A DNA stretch of 64,000 bases, from positions 5,327,021 through 5,391,020 of the forward strand of contig NZ_CP011930.1 of NCBI RefSeq assembly GCF_001040945.1, written 5' to 3'. The notes under the pieces are model-generated. The model was not told the origin of the DNA, ran no database searches, and saw only the letters and a list, made by a program, of their open reading frames with translations. Positions 1 through 9,810 of this stretch are shown here, piece by piece. Both the position numbers and the translations under genes were made by a program. Source of the stretch: Herbaspirillum seropedicae. GTDB taxonomy: Bacteria; Pseudomonadota; Gammaproteobacteria; Burkholderiales; Burkholderiaceae_D. The stretch's first letter is position 1; every line of letters starts with the position of its first letter.

Positions 1-1097
1 TTATGCACCAGGCGCTCGTTGATCTCCGAATTGGTGAGCGTCAACACCATCTTGGTATGCACGATCTGCCGCGCCAGTTCGCGCTGGCAGGCGATGTAAC
101 CCACCCGCAATGACGGCGCGATGGTCTTCGAATAACTGCCCACGTAGATCACCCGCTGCAAGCCATCCAGCGCCGCCAGCATGGGGTCGGTGGCCTGGCC
201 GAGTTCGCGGAAGATGTCGTCCTCCACCACCCAGAAACCATGCCGCTCGGCCGCCTGCAGCACGCGCATGGCACAGGCCGGGGTGTAGGACGTGCCCGTG
301 GGGTTCTGCAAGACGCTGGTGGTGAAGAACATCTTGGGGTGGTGCGTGCGCGCCAGTGTCTCCAGCACATCGGTATCGACCCCGCCCGGGGTGCGCGGCA
401 CGCCGATCACGTTCAAGCCCGCCAGGCGCAGCATGGCGATCAGGTTGCAGTAGCCGGGGTCGTCGATGAGCACCGTATCGCCGGGCTGGGTCATGGTGCG
501 GATCACCAGGTCCAGCGCCTGCGTGGCGCCGTGGGTGGTCAGCACCTGTTCGATGCCCAGCTCCAGCGACCAGTGGCCAAGGAACTGCGTGATCAACTGG
601 CGCAGCGGGGCATAGCCGTAGGGGTGGCCATAGCCGACCTGCTGCGCGCCGGGCGAGCGGATGATGCGGCGCTCGGCCTGGTGCAGGCCTTCGTCGTTGA
701 GCCACTTGCCGGGCAGCCAGCCGCAGCCGGCCTTGATGGGCACGCGTTCGTCGGCAAACATTTCCGACAGCAGCCAGGCTGAATCGATCACCGGTTCAGG
801 GGGGACGAAGACGGCGTGCTGGCCCGATTGTCCAGCGCGGGCGGCGACGAAGAAGCCCGCTCCGCGACGGGCTTGCAGCATGCCGCGCGCCACCAGTTGC
901 TCGTAGGCTTCCACCACGGTGGAGGAGCCGATGTCGTGGTGCTGCGCAAACTGGCGTACCGAAGGCAGGCGCTCGCCGGAGCGCAGCTCGCCCGTTTCGA
1001 TCAGGCCGGCCAGGCCATTGGCGACCTGCTCTACCAGACGGGCGCTGGTCTTGCGCTTGAGGTCCAGTTGCAGGGGGGCGCGGGCGGGCTTGGCCAT
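1..1097 (-). CDS. MocR/GntR-family PLP-binding transcriptional regulator, 3' end cut by window
   Basis: The product starts with a GntR-type winged helix (about residues 12-80; visible motif SGERLPSVRQFAQHHDIGSS followed by STVVEAYEQL). A fold-type I aminotransferase-like domain follows, which in this family binds PLP as an effector site rather than for catalysis. The reading frame is open to the left edge, so the C-terminus is missing. The start was taken at the ATG directly ahead of the GntR domain. The gene is divergent from an omega-amino acid transaminase. MocR proteins commonly control the adjacent aminotransferase gene (GabR and TauR are known examples), so it is probably the local regulator. 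The shared intergenic region holds repeated operator-like elements. Confidence 0.9.
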   Translation of the reverse strand, partial: MAKPARAPLQLDLKRKTSARLVEQVANGLAGLIETGELRSGERLPSVRQFAQHHDIGSSTVVEAYEQLVARGMLQARRGAGFFVAARAGQSGQHAVFVPPEPVIDSAWLLSEMFADERVPIKAGCGWLPGKWLNDEGLHQAERRIIRSPGAQQVGYGHPYGYAPLRQLITQFLGHWSLELGIEQVLTTHGATQALDLVIRTMTQPGDTVLIDDPGYCNLIAMLRLAGLNVIGVPRTPGGVDTDVLETLARTHHPKMFFTTSVLQNPTGTSYTPACAMRVLQAAERHGFWVVEDDIFRELGQATDPMLAALDGLQRVIYVGSYSKTIAPSLRVGYIACQRELARQIVHTKMVLTLTNSEINERLVH

Positions 1098-1436
1098 GTC
1101 TTCCTTTCGGACAAAGTGTGATGCTTGCAGGTCACTGCATTGCTGCAAGGGGGCAAGGTGTAAGGAGAAATCGGTAACTGTATTGCTCATCGTCGCCACT
1201 GCTTGCGCCGCGCTGAATCGCCACATATTCGCCTCGGCGCAAGGCTCGGAGGGCGTTACACAGCGACTGTCGGCGGCGCCGGCTCCCGCAGGGTGAAGCA
1301 ATACAGTTTGCCTCTTTGACCAATACAGTTTCCAACGAAAATCAAAAGTGTAGCTAACAATACGGCCACTGTATGGCAATAATCAAGCACTGTCATTTTG
1401 ATCTCCGGATTCCTCCTCTTTTTCACGGTGCCTGCC
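1098..1436. promoter_or_regulatory. MocR/transaminase intergenic region with four CAATACAGTTT-like elements
   Basis: Two direct copies, GCAATACAGTTT at 1298-1309 and CCAATACAGTTT at 1320-1331, lie exactly 22 bp apart, about two helical turns. An inverted copy, AACTGTATTGC, is at 1176-1186 nearer the regulator. A degenerate inverted copy, ACTGTATGGC, is at 1368-1377, opposite a CAATAC half-site at 1358-1363. TTGACC at 1316-1321 could be a -35 element overlapped by the second direct repeat. MocR regulators are known to bind direct repeats in divergent intergenic regions. That these are the sites is inferred. Confidence 0.6.
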
Positions 1437-2765
1437 ATGTCCAGCCAAGACCCAACGCATCCGTCCAGCCTGTCGGCCTACTGGATGCCCTTCACTGCCA
1501 ACCGCAACTTCAAGGCCGCGCCGCGCATGCTGGTCTCCGCCGAGGGCATGCATTACCGCGATGACGCCGGCAACACCATCCTGGACGGCACCGCCGGCCT
1601 CTGGTGCGTGCCGCTGGGCCATGCCCATCCCAAGATCGTGTCGGCCGTGCAGAAGTCGGTGGCCACGCTGGACTATGCGCCGTCCTTCCAGCTCGGCCAT
1701 CCCAGCGCCTTCGAACTGGCCGAGCGCTTGAAGGCCTATACCGGCAACCGCTTTGGCAATGTGTTCTACACCGGCTCCGGTTCGGAGGCGGTGGATACGG
1801 CGCTCAAGATCGCCCTGGCCTATCATCGCGCCAAGGGCAACGCCACCCGCACCCGCCTGATCGGGCGCGAGCGCGGCTATCACGGCGTGGGCTTCGGCGG
1901 CATGTCGGTGGGCGGCATCGGCGGCAACCGCAAGACCTTCAGCACGGCGCTGCTGCCGGGCGTGGACCACCTGCCGCATACCCACAACCTGGAAAAGAAC
2001 GCCTTCACCAAGGGCGAGCCGGAGTACGGCGCACACCTGGCCGATGAACTGGAACGCCTGGTCACCCTGCACGATGCCTCCAACATCGCCGCCGTGATCG
2101 TGGAGCCGGTGGCCGGCTCCACCGGCGTACTGATCCCGCCCAAGGGCTATCTGAAGCGCCTGCGCGAGATCTGCACCAAGCATGGCATCCTCCTGATCTT
2201 CGATGAAGTCATCACCGGCTTTGGCCGCCTGGGGACGCCCTTTGCATCGGACTACTTCGATGTGGAACCGGACATCTTCACCACCGCCAAGGGCCTCACC
2301 AATGGCGTGGTGCCGATGGGTGCGGTCTTCGTGAAGCCGGAAATCCACGATGCCTTCATGAACGGCCCGGACGGCATCGAGCTCTTCCACGGCTATACCT
2401 ATTCCGGCCACCCGCTGGCCTGCGCGGCGGGCCTGGCCTCGCTGGAGGTGTTCCAGACCGAGGGCGTGCTGGAGAACGCGCAAGCGGTCGCCGACTATTT
2501 CCAGGAAGCGGCGCACGCCCTGCGCGGCCTGCCGCACGTGATCGATGTGCGCACCATTGGCCTCATCGCCGGGATCGAGCTGGCCTCGATCCCGGGCCGC
2601 GTCGGCGCCCGCGCCTATGACGCCTTCGTGCGCGCCTTCAACGACGGCATCCTGATCCGCGTGACCGGCGACATCATCGCGCTGTCGCCACCGCTGATCA
2701 TCAACAAGCAGCAGATCGACGAACTGTTCGGCAAGCTGGCGGCCATCCTCAAGACGCTGGCCTGA
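1437..2765 (+). CDS. omega-amino acid (beta-alanine):pyruvate transaminase, class III
   Basis: This is a class III PLP aminotransferase of 442 residues. It shows the family opening SAYWMPFTANRNFKAAPRM, the aspartate motif IFDEVITGFGRLG, and the PLP lysine K285 in TTAKGLTNG. It should transfer the amino group of beta-alanine or a related omega-amino acid to pyruvate, giving malonate semialdehyde and alanine. An upstream in-frame TTG at 1398 is possible, but the ATG at 1437 fits the family N-terminus. It lies 27 bp upstream of a malonate-semialdehyde dehydrogenase, the next pathway step, which favours beta-alanine or beta-aminoisobutyrate over taurine. Substrate choice is inferred from context. 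Confidence 0.88.
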   Translation: MSSQDPTHPSSLSAYWMPFTANRNFKAAPRMLVSAEGMHYRDDAGNTILDGTAGLWCVPLGHAHPKIVSAVQKSVATLDYAPSFQLGHPSAFELAERLKAYTGNRFGNVFYTGSGSEAVDTALKIALAYHRAKGNATRTRLIGRERGYHGVGFGGMSVGGIGGNRKTFSTALLPGVDHLPHTHNLEKNAFTKGEPEYGAHLADELERLVTLHDASNIAAVIVEPVAGSTGVLIPPKGYLKRLREICTKHGILLIFDEVITGFGRLGTPFASDYFDVEPDIFTTAKGLTNGVVPMGAVFVKPEIHDAFMNGPDGIELFHGYTYSGHPLACAAGLASLEVFQTEGVLENAQAVADYFQEAAHALRGLPHVIDVRTIGLIAGIELASIPGRVGARAYDAFVRAFNDGILIRVTGDIIALSPPLIINKQQIDELFGKLAAILKTLA

Positions 2766-2792
2766 TCCCACATCACAACGCAAGAAAGATTC

Positions 2793-4286
<1,494 letters not shown>

Positions 4287-4294
4287 ACAGGATC

Positions 4295-4323
4295 AACGGC
4301 ATGAAATTTTCATGCCGTTTTTC
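4295..4323 (+). terminator. rho-independent terminator after mmsA
   Basis: AACGGCATGAAA (4295-4306) pairs with TTTCATGCCGTT (4308-4319) and is followed by a T-rich tract. It begins 9 bp after the dehydrogenase stop codon. Confidence 0.85.
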
Positions 4324-4378
4324 TTTGGCGGGTGCGTATGATGAAGAACCTGCACGACCGATCGGCATCGGTCTTGTT

Positions 4379-4417
4379 GGTGCAGAAAACGTCAGGCGCG
4401 GTGCAGGAAACATCAGG
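4379..4417. repeat. Tandem 18-bp direct repeat, 21-bp period
   Basis: The two copies match at 16 of 18 positions and are separated by CGC, placing them on the same helical face. This geometry is typical of paired binding sites for a dimeric or response-regulator-type activator. No regulator can be assigned from the sequence. Confidence 0.7.
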
Positions 4418-4576
4418 CTTCCCAGCTCGCAGGAAGTGACCGGAGGGCCTGCACCAAAAGCAAGAAAAATTAGAAAACCAGACCGTCGTGGCAGACCGGT
4501 GGAAACACTCCGGCAGCACGGGAGAACGGCAAACAAACACTCGGAGACACGCTCGCAAGAGCGGCAGGAGGAGCCC

Positions 4577-4753
4577 ATGATGGCTCACGCCATGCGGCGC
4601 AAAGGCGCGCTGCTGCAGCGTTTTTTCATCATCACGTGCTGGCTTGCGGCGCTTGTGCAAGGCAGTGCGGCCCTGTCGATCGATGCTTTTCCGCCCGTTC
4701 CTGGCGGAGGATTTCACACGTCCATGCAATCCATCCATGTCCTGCTTTCCTAA
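4577..4753 (+). CDS. Possible small membrane or secreted protein, 58 aa
   Basis: A strong ribosome-binding site (GCAGGAGGAG) sits 3-4 nt upstream of ATGATG. The 58-residue product has a basic N-terminus (MMAHAMRRKG), a hydrophobic segment at about residues 11-33 ending in ALVQGSAALS, and a short tail, which looks like a signal peptide or single membrane segment. I do not recognise it. It may be a leader peptide or a chance frame with a good Shine-Dalgarno sequence. The frame continues open upstream to 4301, but through the direct repeats, so that extension is not believed. Confidence 0.3.
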   Translation: MMAHAMRRKGALLQRFFIITCWLAALVQGSAALSIDAFPPVPGGGFHTSMQSIHVLLS

Positions 4754-4862
4754 TTTTTTCAGGAAGCACAGGCATGGAACTTGCGTTGACGGGCAGTAAT
4801 GCAGTGTTGCGCATTTCCTTGGATGTCATCTTTCAATCATTCGCCTTGAGGGAGAAACAAGC

Positions 4863-6056
4863 ATGATCAGCCGTCGCCATTTCCTGAAACTGTCCGCCCT
4901 GGCCGCACCCGGTGCATTGAGCTACCACGATGTCTTCGCCCAGGCCGAGAGCATTGCCTTCGGCTGTCCGGTGCCGATGTCGGGGCCCTTCGCCGCCAAT
5001 GGCAAGTTCGCCGACCTGGGCATGAAGCTGGCCCTGCAGAAATACGGCAAGGTGCTGGGCAAGAGCACCAGCTACGTCAACCTCGATACCGAAGGCAAGC
5101 CGGCCACCGCCGTGCGCAAGATGCAGGAGAGCATCGAGAAGGGCACGCGCTTCTTCGCCGGCGGCATCCTCTCCGGCGAGGCACTGGCCATGGGCAAGGA
5201 AGCCGACAAGGCCGGCGCGGTCTTCATCACCACCGCCGGGGCCGATGAGATCACCGGCAGCGACTGCAACCGCGCCACCTTCCGCTGGTCGGTGCCGACC
5301 TTCGGCGCCATCGAACAGACCGTGCGTCCGCTGCTGGAAAAGATGCCCAACGCCAAGCGCTGGTACACCATCACGCCGCAATACGTGTTCGGCGAAGGCC
5401 TGCTGTCGGCGGCCAAGAACATCTTCAAGGAAAAGGGCATCGAGCACGTGGGCAACAGCTACCACTCGCTGACCGAAAAGGAATTCTCCGGCTATCTCAC
5501 CAATGCCATTGCGGCCAAGCCGGACGTGCTGCTGCTGCTGAACTTCGGCTCGCAGTCCTCGGACACGCTGCGCCAGGCGGTCAGCTTCGGCATGAAGAAC
5601 AACTGCACCATCCTCATGGCCTGGGCCTCGGGGCTGGAACAGTTCGAGACCCTGGGGGCTGATATCTGCGATGGCGTCTATTTCGGCGCGCAGTACTGGC
5701 ACGCCATCGATGCGCCCTTCAACAAGGAATTCGTCAAGCTGGTCAACGACAACCTGAAGATCGATCCCAACTACAGCCTGGCCGGTTCCTACATCTGTAC
5801 CAAGATCATCCTGGACGCCATCATCAAGGCCAACAGCACCGATCCCAAGGCGGTGATCGCGGCCATGGAAGGCATGAAGTACGAAGGCCTGACCGGCAGC
5901 GAGGAAATCCGCAAGGGCGACCACCAGGTCATCAAGAACTACTACCTGCTCAAGGGCAAGGCCAAGGCCAAGATGGCCAACAAGAACGACTATGCGGATA
6001 TCGTTTCCTCCGGCAAGTCCTTCCTGCCGCTGGAGAAGACGCAGTGCAAGCTGTGA
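4863..6056 (+). CDS. Liv-type ABC transporter substrate-binding protein with a Tat-like signal
   Basis: A 397-residue periplasmic binding protein of the leucine/urea/amide type (type I periplasmic fold). The N-terminus MISRRHFLKLSALAAPGAL matches the twin-arginine consensus SRRxFLK, so it is probably exported folded by the Tat pathway, with cleavage near YHDVFAQA. The mature part begins with IAFGCPVPMSGPFAANGK, typical of this family. A Shine-Dalgarno sequence (GGGAGAAAC) precedes the start. Genes for two permeases and two ATPases follow. The ligand is not visible from sequence; the operon context suggests an N-acylated or beta-amino acid. Confidence 0.9.
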   Translation: MISRRHFLKLSALAAPGALSYHDVFAQAESIAFGCPVPMSGPFAANGKFADLGMKLALQKYGKVLGKSTSYVNLDTEGKPATAVRKMQESIEKGTRFFAGGILSGEALAMGKEADKAGAVFITTAGADEITGSDCNRATFRWSVPTFGAIEQTVRPLLEKMPNAKRWYTITPQYVFGEGLLSAAKNIFKEKGIEHVGNSYHSLTEKEFSGYLTNAIAAKPDVLLLLNFGSQSSDTLRQAVSFGMKNNCTILMAWASGLEQFETLGADICDGVYFGAQYWHAIDAPFNKEFVKLVNDNLKIDPNYSLAGSYICTKIILDAIIKANSTDPKAVIAAMEGMKYEGLTGSEEIRKGDHQVIKNYYLLKGKAKAKMANKNDYADIVSSGKSFLPLEKTQCKL

Positions 6057-6100
6057 TGGAGCGGCAAGGAGGTGGCGCGGCTTTTCGGCGCGCCCCTCCT

Positions 6101-6209
6101 CCCGTTCGGACTGAGTAGACCCGCAGGGTCGTATCGAAGTGCGGCGTCCTGATCGCGCCGGGAGCCACGCCTTCGATACGCCGCTGGCGCGGCTACTCAG
6201 TCCGAACGG
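6101..6209. repeat. Dispersed palindromic repeat, copy 1 (paired arms)
   Basis: The left arm at 6101-6139 (CCCGTTCGGACTGAGTAG, ending GTATCGAAG) is the inverse of the right arm at 6171-6209 (CTTCGATACG to CTACTCAGTCCGAACGG), with about 30 bp between. Related pairs occur at 9658-9776 and 34701-34828. All three lie in gaps between genes. They resemble REP/BIME-like elements. The element separates the binding-protein gene from the permease genes and may stabilise or attenuate the mRNA. Confidence 0.85.
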
Positions 6210-6273
6210 TAGTCGAGATCTTCAATGCGTCACCAAGGTATGACTGAGCTTCTTTGTTCCCTCACGAGGTTCC

Positions 6274-7140
6274 ATGAACATCTATCTGTTGCAGATCGCC
6301 AATGGCGTGGGCATCGGCATGCTCTACTTCCTGCTGGCGGTGGGCCTGTCGATCGTCTTCGGCCTGCTGCGCTTCGTCAATTTCTCGCATGGCGCCTTCT
6401 TCCTGCTGGGCGCCTATCTGTGTTTCCAGGTCACCGATCTGGGCCTGGGCTTCTGGTGGTCGTTGCTGATCGCACCGCTGGTGGTGGGCCTGTTCGCCTG
6501 GATCGTGGAGCGCTTCGTGCTGCGCCATGTCTATGCGCTGCCGCATCATTTCCACATCCTCTTCACGGTGGGCATGGCGCTGGTGATCCAGGAAGCGGTG
6601 ATCTCCACCTGGGGGCCGCTGGGCAACAATGTCGCGCCGCCTGATCTGCTGCAGGGCGTGGTGATGTGGGGCGGCTTCGTCTATCCCAAGTACCGCCTCT
6701 TCGTCATCGGCCTGACCGCCGTGATGGCGCTGCTGCTGTGGTGGGTGCTGGAGGGGACGCGGCTGGGCTCGATCGTGCGCGCCGGCTCGGAATCGACCGA
6801 GATGGTGTCGCTGCTGGGCCTGAACATCAACCGCATCTTCAGCCTGGTGTTCGCCCTGGGCGCGGCCACGGCGGGACTGGCCGGCGCCCTGGCCGCGCCG
6901 ATACGCGGCGCCGATCCCTTCATGGGCGTGGAAGCGCTGGGCATTGCCTTCGTGGTGGTGGTCATCGGCGGGCTGGGCAGCTTCTGGGGGGCGCTCATCG
7001 GCGGCATCTTGGTCGGCATCGTGCAGAGCGTGATGAGCACGGTCTGGTCCGAGGGCGCGCACCTGATGATCTATGTGGCCATGGCCGCCGTGATGCTGCT
7101 GCGCCCGAATGGCCTGCTCGGCCGTCCCGGCGCGGCCTGA
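6274..7140 (+). CDS. livH: Branched-chain amino acid-type ABC transporter permease LivH
   Basis: This 288-residue multi-spanning membrane protein of the LivH family opens with LLQIANGVGIGMLYFLLAVGLS and has the conserved GLLRFVNFSHGAFFLLGAY region. GIAFVVVVIGGLGSFWGALIGG near the C-terminus is the cytoplasmic loop that contacts the ATPases. It forms the membrane channel with the LivM-type permease encoded 32 bp downstream. It is separated from the binding-protein gene by a palindromic repeat, which could lower permease levels relative to the binding protein. Confidence 0.9.
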   Translation: MNIYLLQIANGVGIGMLYFLLAVGLSIVFGLLRFVNFSHGAFFLLGAYLCFQVTDLGLGFWWSLLIAPLVVGLFAWIVERFVLRHVYALPHHFHILFTVGMALVIQEAVISTWGPLGNNVAPPDLLQGVVMWGGFVYPKYRLFVIGLTAVMALLLWWVLEGTRLGSIVRAGSESTEMVSLLGLNINRIFSLVFALGAATAGLAGALAAPIRGADPFMGVEALGIAFVVVVIGGLGSFWGALIGGILVGIVQSVMSTVWSEGAHLMIYVAMAAVMLLRPNGLLGRPGAA

Positions 7141-7172
7141 CGCGCTTTGACCTTTTCTGCACAGAGGTTTCC

Positions 7173-8177
7173 ATGAAACAGATTGCGCATTTCCGTTACA
7201 CCTTGCTGGCCGCCGCCGTCGCGCTGTTGCTGCCGCTGCTGCTGCCCTCGGGCACGCTGGCCACCGAAGTGCTGGTGTTCGCGCTGGCGGCGCTGGGCTG
7301 CAACCTGCTGCTGGGTTATACCGGCTTGATGTCCTTCGGCCAGGGCATCTTCTTTGGGGTGGGCAGCTATACCGCCGGGGTGGTGCTGCTGCAGTTGAAG
7401 CTGGCGCTCTTGCCGGCGCTGGCGCTGGCGGCCCTGGGGGGCGCGCTGGTGGCGCTGCTGGTGGGCTGGTTCTCGATACGCCAGCGCGGCACCTACTTCG
7501 TCATGCTCACGCTAGCCTTTGCCCAGATGTTTTACTTCCTGGCCTATACGATGAAGGACGTCACCGGCGGCGACAACGGCCTGCTGGATATCCCGCGTCC
7601 GCCGCTGGCGCTGTTCGGGCTGACGCTCTTGCCGACCACTTCGTCCTGGCAGTACTACACGGTGGTGGCCATCCTGTTCGTGCTGGTGTTCTGGCTGTTG
7701 CAGCGGGTGGTCGATTCGGTGCTGGGCAAGACGCTCTTGGCAGTGCGCGAGAACGAGGCCCGCGCCTCGGCGCTGGGGTATGACGTGCGGCTGCTGAAGC
7801 TGGCGGCCTTCGTCATCTCGGGCGCCGTGACGGGCCTGGCCGGTGGGCTGCACGCGATGATGACGGGTGTCGCACCACTGTCCAACATCGAGTACCACAC
7901 CAGCGAGGCCATCCTGGTGATGACCGTCATCGGCGGTACCGGCAACCTGTTTGCTTCCGTGCTGGGAGCGAGCTTCTATGTGCTGGTGGGCAACTGGCTC
8001 TCCACGCTGTGGCCGCGCTGGCTGATGCTGCTGGGGCTGCTGCTCATCGCGGTGAGCCTGTACATGCAGAAGGGCCTGTTCGGCCTGGCCATGAAGATCA
8101 TCGATGCCGTGCGCGGCAACAAGGGCGCATCGGCACAGGCTGCTACCGCTACCGCAACCAAGGAGAAACACTCATGA
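7173..8177 (+). CDS. livM: Branched-chain amino acid-type ABC transporter permease LivM
   Basis: A 334-residue membrane protein with the LivM signature LLGYTGLMSFGQGIFFGVGSY, a C-terminal coupling region (VMTVIGGTGNLFASVLGASF) and about 8-10 hydrophobic segments. The start at 7173 follows AGAGGTTTCC and gives a family-like N-terminus. Its stop overlaps the livG start (ATGA), indicating translational coupling. A one-mismatch copy of the GACGTTTTCTGCAC motif sits at 7149-7162, immediately upstream of the start. Confidence 0.9.
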   Translation: MKQIAHFRYTLLAAAVALLLPLLLPSGTLATEVLVFALAALGCNLLLGYTGLMSFGQGIFFGVGSYTAGVVLLQLKLALLPALALAALGGALVALLVGWFSIRQRGTYFVMLTLAFAQMFYFLAYTMKDVTGGDNGLLDIPRPPLALFGLTLLPTTSSWQYYTVVAILFVLVFWLLQRVVDSVLGKTLLAVRENEARASALGYDVRLLKLAAFVISGAVTGLAGGLHAMMTGVAPLSNIEYHTSEAILVMTVIGGTGNLFASVLGASFYVLVGNWLSTLWPRWLMLLGLLLIAVSLYMQKGLFGLAMKIIDAVRGNKGASAQAATATATKEKHS

Positions 8178-8941
8178 GCCGCCCCATCCTGCAAGCGGTG
8201 AACGTGACCAAGCGTTACGGCAAGTTCACCGCCGTCAACGGCATCACGCTCGACATCGAGGCGGGCACCGTGCATTCGGTGATCGGTCCCAATGGCGCGG
8301 GCAAGACCACGCTGTTCCATACGCTGACCGGCACCACGCCCATCACCGAGGGCAGCATCCTGGTCGAGGGCGAGGAAGTGGCGCACCTGCCGGGCAATCG
8401 CCGGGTGCAAAAGGGACTGGCGCGCTCCTTCCAGGTGACCAGTCTGTTTCCCAACCTGAGCGTGCGTGAAAACCTGCGCCTGGCGGCGCAAGGACGCGCG
8501 CCGCTGGCCGCGCTCAATCCCTGGAAGCGTGCCGAACAGTTCAGCGCTGCCTGCGCGCTGGCCGATGAGCTGCTGGCGCGGCTGTCGCTGCAGGCCGTGG
8601 CGCAGCGCGCCTGCGCCGAACTCTCGCATGGCCAGCAACGCAGGCTGGAAGTGGGCATGGCCATGGCCGGACGACCCAAGGTGATCTTCCTGGACGAGCC
8701 GACCTCGGGCATGGGCATCGACGACATCGCCGAGATGAAGCAGCTCATCCACGGATTGCGGCGCGACTATACGGTGGTGCTGATCGAACACAACATGGAT
8801 ATCGTGATGGATATCTCGGACCGCATCACGGTGATGCAGCTGGGCCAGATCCTGGCGCAGGGCAAGCCGGCCGAGATCCGCAGCGATGAACGCGTGCGCC
8901 GGGCCTACCTCGGCAGCATGATCACCGGAGGCAAAGCATGA
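8174..8941 (+). CDS. livG: Liv-type ABC transporter ATP-binding protein LivG
   Basis: A 255-residue ABC ATPase. The Walker A motif is GPNGAGKTTLFHTLTG, the signature motif is ELSHGQQRRLEVGMAMAG, and Walker B is KVIFLDEPTSGMG. The switch histidine is in LIEHNMDIV. The start overlaps livM by 4 bp and the stop overlaps livF by 4 bp. It powers import together with LivF at the cytoplasmic face of the LivHM pore. Confidence 0.92.
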   Translation: MSRPILQAVNVTKRYGKFTAVNGITLDIEAGTVHSVIGPNGAGKTTLFHTLTGTTPITEGSILVEGEEVAHLPGNRRVQKGLARSFQVTSLFPNLSVRENLRLAAQGRAPLAALNPWKRAEQFSAACALADELLARLSLQAVAQRACAELSHGQQRRLEVGMAMAGRPKVIFLDEPTSGMGIDDIAEMKQLIHGLRRDYTVVLIEHNMDIVMDISDRITVMQLGQILAQGKPAEIRSDERVRRAYLGSMITGGKA

Positions 8942-9642
8942 TCCTGCAAGTGGAAGACGTTCACGGCTACTATGGCAAGAGCCACATCCTGCAGGGCGTG
9001 TCGCTGCAGGTGGATGCGGGCGAGGTGGTGACGCTCTTGGGCCGCAATGGTGCGGGCAAGACCACGACCTTGAAGAGCATCGTCGGCGTGGTGCCGCCGG
9101 TCCAGGGCCGGGTGCTCTTCGAGGGCCAGCTCATCAGCGGCCTGCCCTCCTACAAGATCGCCGCACGTGGCGTGTGCCTGGTGCCGGAGCATCGCGGCAT
9201 CTTCAAGCTGCTGACGGTGGAAGAGAACCTGACCATGGCCGCGCGCAAGGAATCGGCCTGGGGGCTGGAAGAGATCTATGCCATCTTTCCGCGCCTGAAG
9301 GAGCGTCGCAAGAATGGCGGCGGCCAGCTGTCGGGCGGCGAGCAGCAGATGCTGGCCATTGCGCGTGCGCTGATGACGCATCCGCGCGTCTTGATGCTGG
9401 ACGAACCCGTGGAAGGCCTGGCCCCGGTGATCGTGGACGAGATCGTGGCGCAGATCCGGCAGATCAAGGCCACCGGGATGTCCATCATCCTGGTGGAACA
9501 GAACCTGGAAGTGTGTACGCAGTTGGCGGACCGGCATTACATCGTCGAACAGGGGCGCATCGTCTATCACGGCAGCAATGCCGAGTTCCTGGCTGATGAA
9601 GGTGTGAAGGACCGTTATCTGGGCGTGAATCTGGCGGCATGA
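8938..9642 (+). CDS. livF: Liv-type ABC transporter ATP-binding protein LivF
   Basis: A 234-residue ABC ATPase with Walker A GRNGAGKTTTLKSIVG, signature QLSGGEQQMLAIARAL, Walker B VLMLDEPVEGLAP and the switch region ILVEQNLEV. The VPEHRGIFKLLTVEENL segment is typical of LivF and UrtE. This is the last transporter gene; a palindromic repeat follows before the hydrolase gene. Confidence 0.92.
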   Translation: MILQVEDVHGYYGKSHILQGVSLQVDAGEVVTLLGRNGAGKTTTLKSIVGVVPPVQGRVLFEGQLISGLPSYKIAARGVCLVPEHRGIFKLLTVEENLTMAARKESAWGLEEIYAIFPRLKERRKNGGGQLSGGEQQMLAIARALMTHPRVLMLDEPVEGLAPVIVDEIVAQIRQIKATGMSIILVEQNLEVCTQLADRHYIVEQGRIVYHGSNAEFLADEGVKDRYLGVNLAA

Positions 9643-9657
9643 GTGACGATGGTGTGT

Positions 9658-9776
9658 CCTTCGATACGCCGCTGCGCGGCTACTCAGGTCGAACGGGTTG
9701 GAGATGGTTCTGCCAACGCAGTGATGGATGCCCATCCTCCCGTTCGTCCTGAGTAGGCGGCAGGCCGTATCGAAGG
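9658..9776. repeat. Dispersed palindromic repeat, copy 2 (paired arms)
   Basis: CCTTCGATACGCCGCTGCGC through CTACTCAGGTCGAACGGG (9658-9697) faces the inverse arm CCCGTTCGTCCTGAGTAG through CCGTATCGAAGG (9739-9776). It is the same family as the copies at 6101 and 34701. It occupies nearly the whole gap between livF and the M20 hydrolase gene. Confidence 0.85.
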
Positions 9777-9810
9777 ATCGCCGACGCCAAAACCAAACAA
9801 GGAATCAAAG

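Larger units (their letters stand above)
4324..4862. other. Long noncoding gap upstream of the Liv binding protein, with an 18-bp tandem repeat
   Basis: The stretch between the mmsA terminator and the next clear gene is unusually long for this window. It holds two near-identical 18-bp direct repeats, GGTGCAGAAAACGTCAGG at 4379-4396 and GGTGCAGGAAACATCAGG at 4400-4417. They have a 21-bp period and two differences. The first contains the reverse complement of GACGTTTTCTGCAC, a motif that recurs elsewhere in the window. A possible small gene lies at 4577-4753. No convincing sigma-70 promoter was found for the transporter operon, though one must exist here. Confidence 0.6.

Noticed and set aside
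4741..4775. Possible hairpin CCTGCTTTCCT / AGGAAGCACAGG around a T-run
   Set aside because: Arms pair imperfectly with a misplaced T-run; it overlaps the end of the possible small gene and is not convincing as a terminator.
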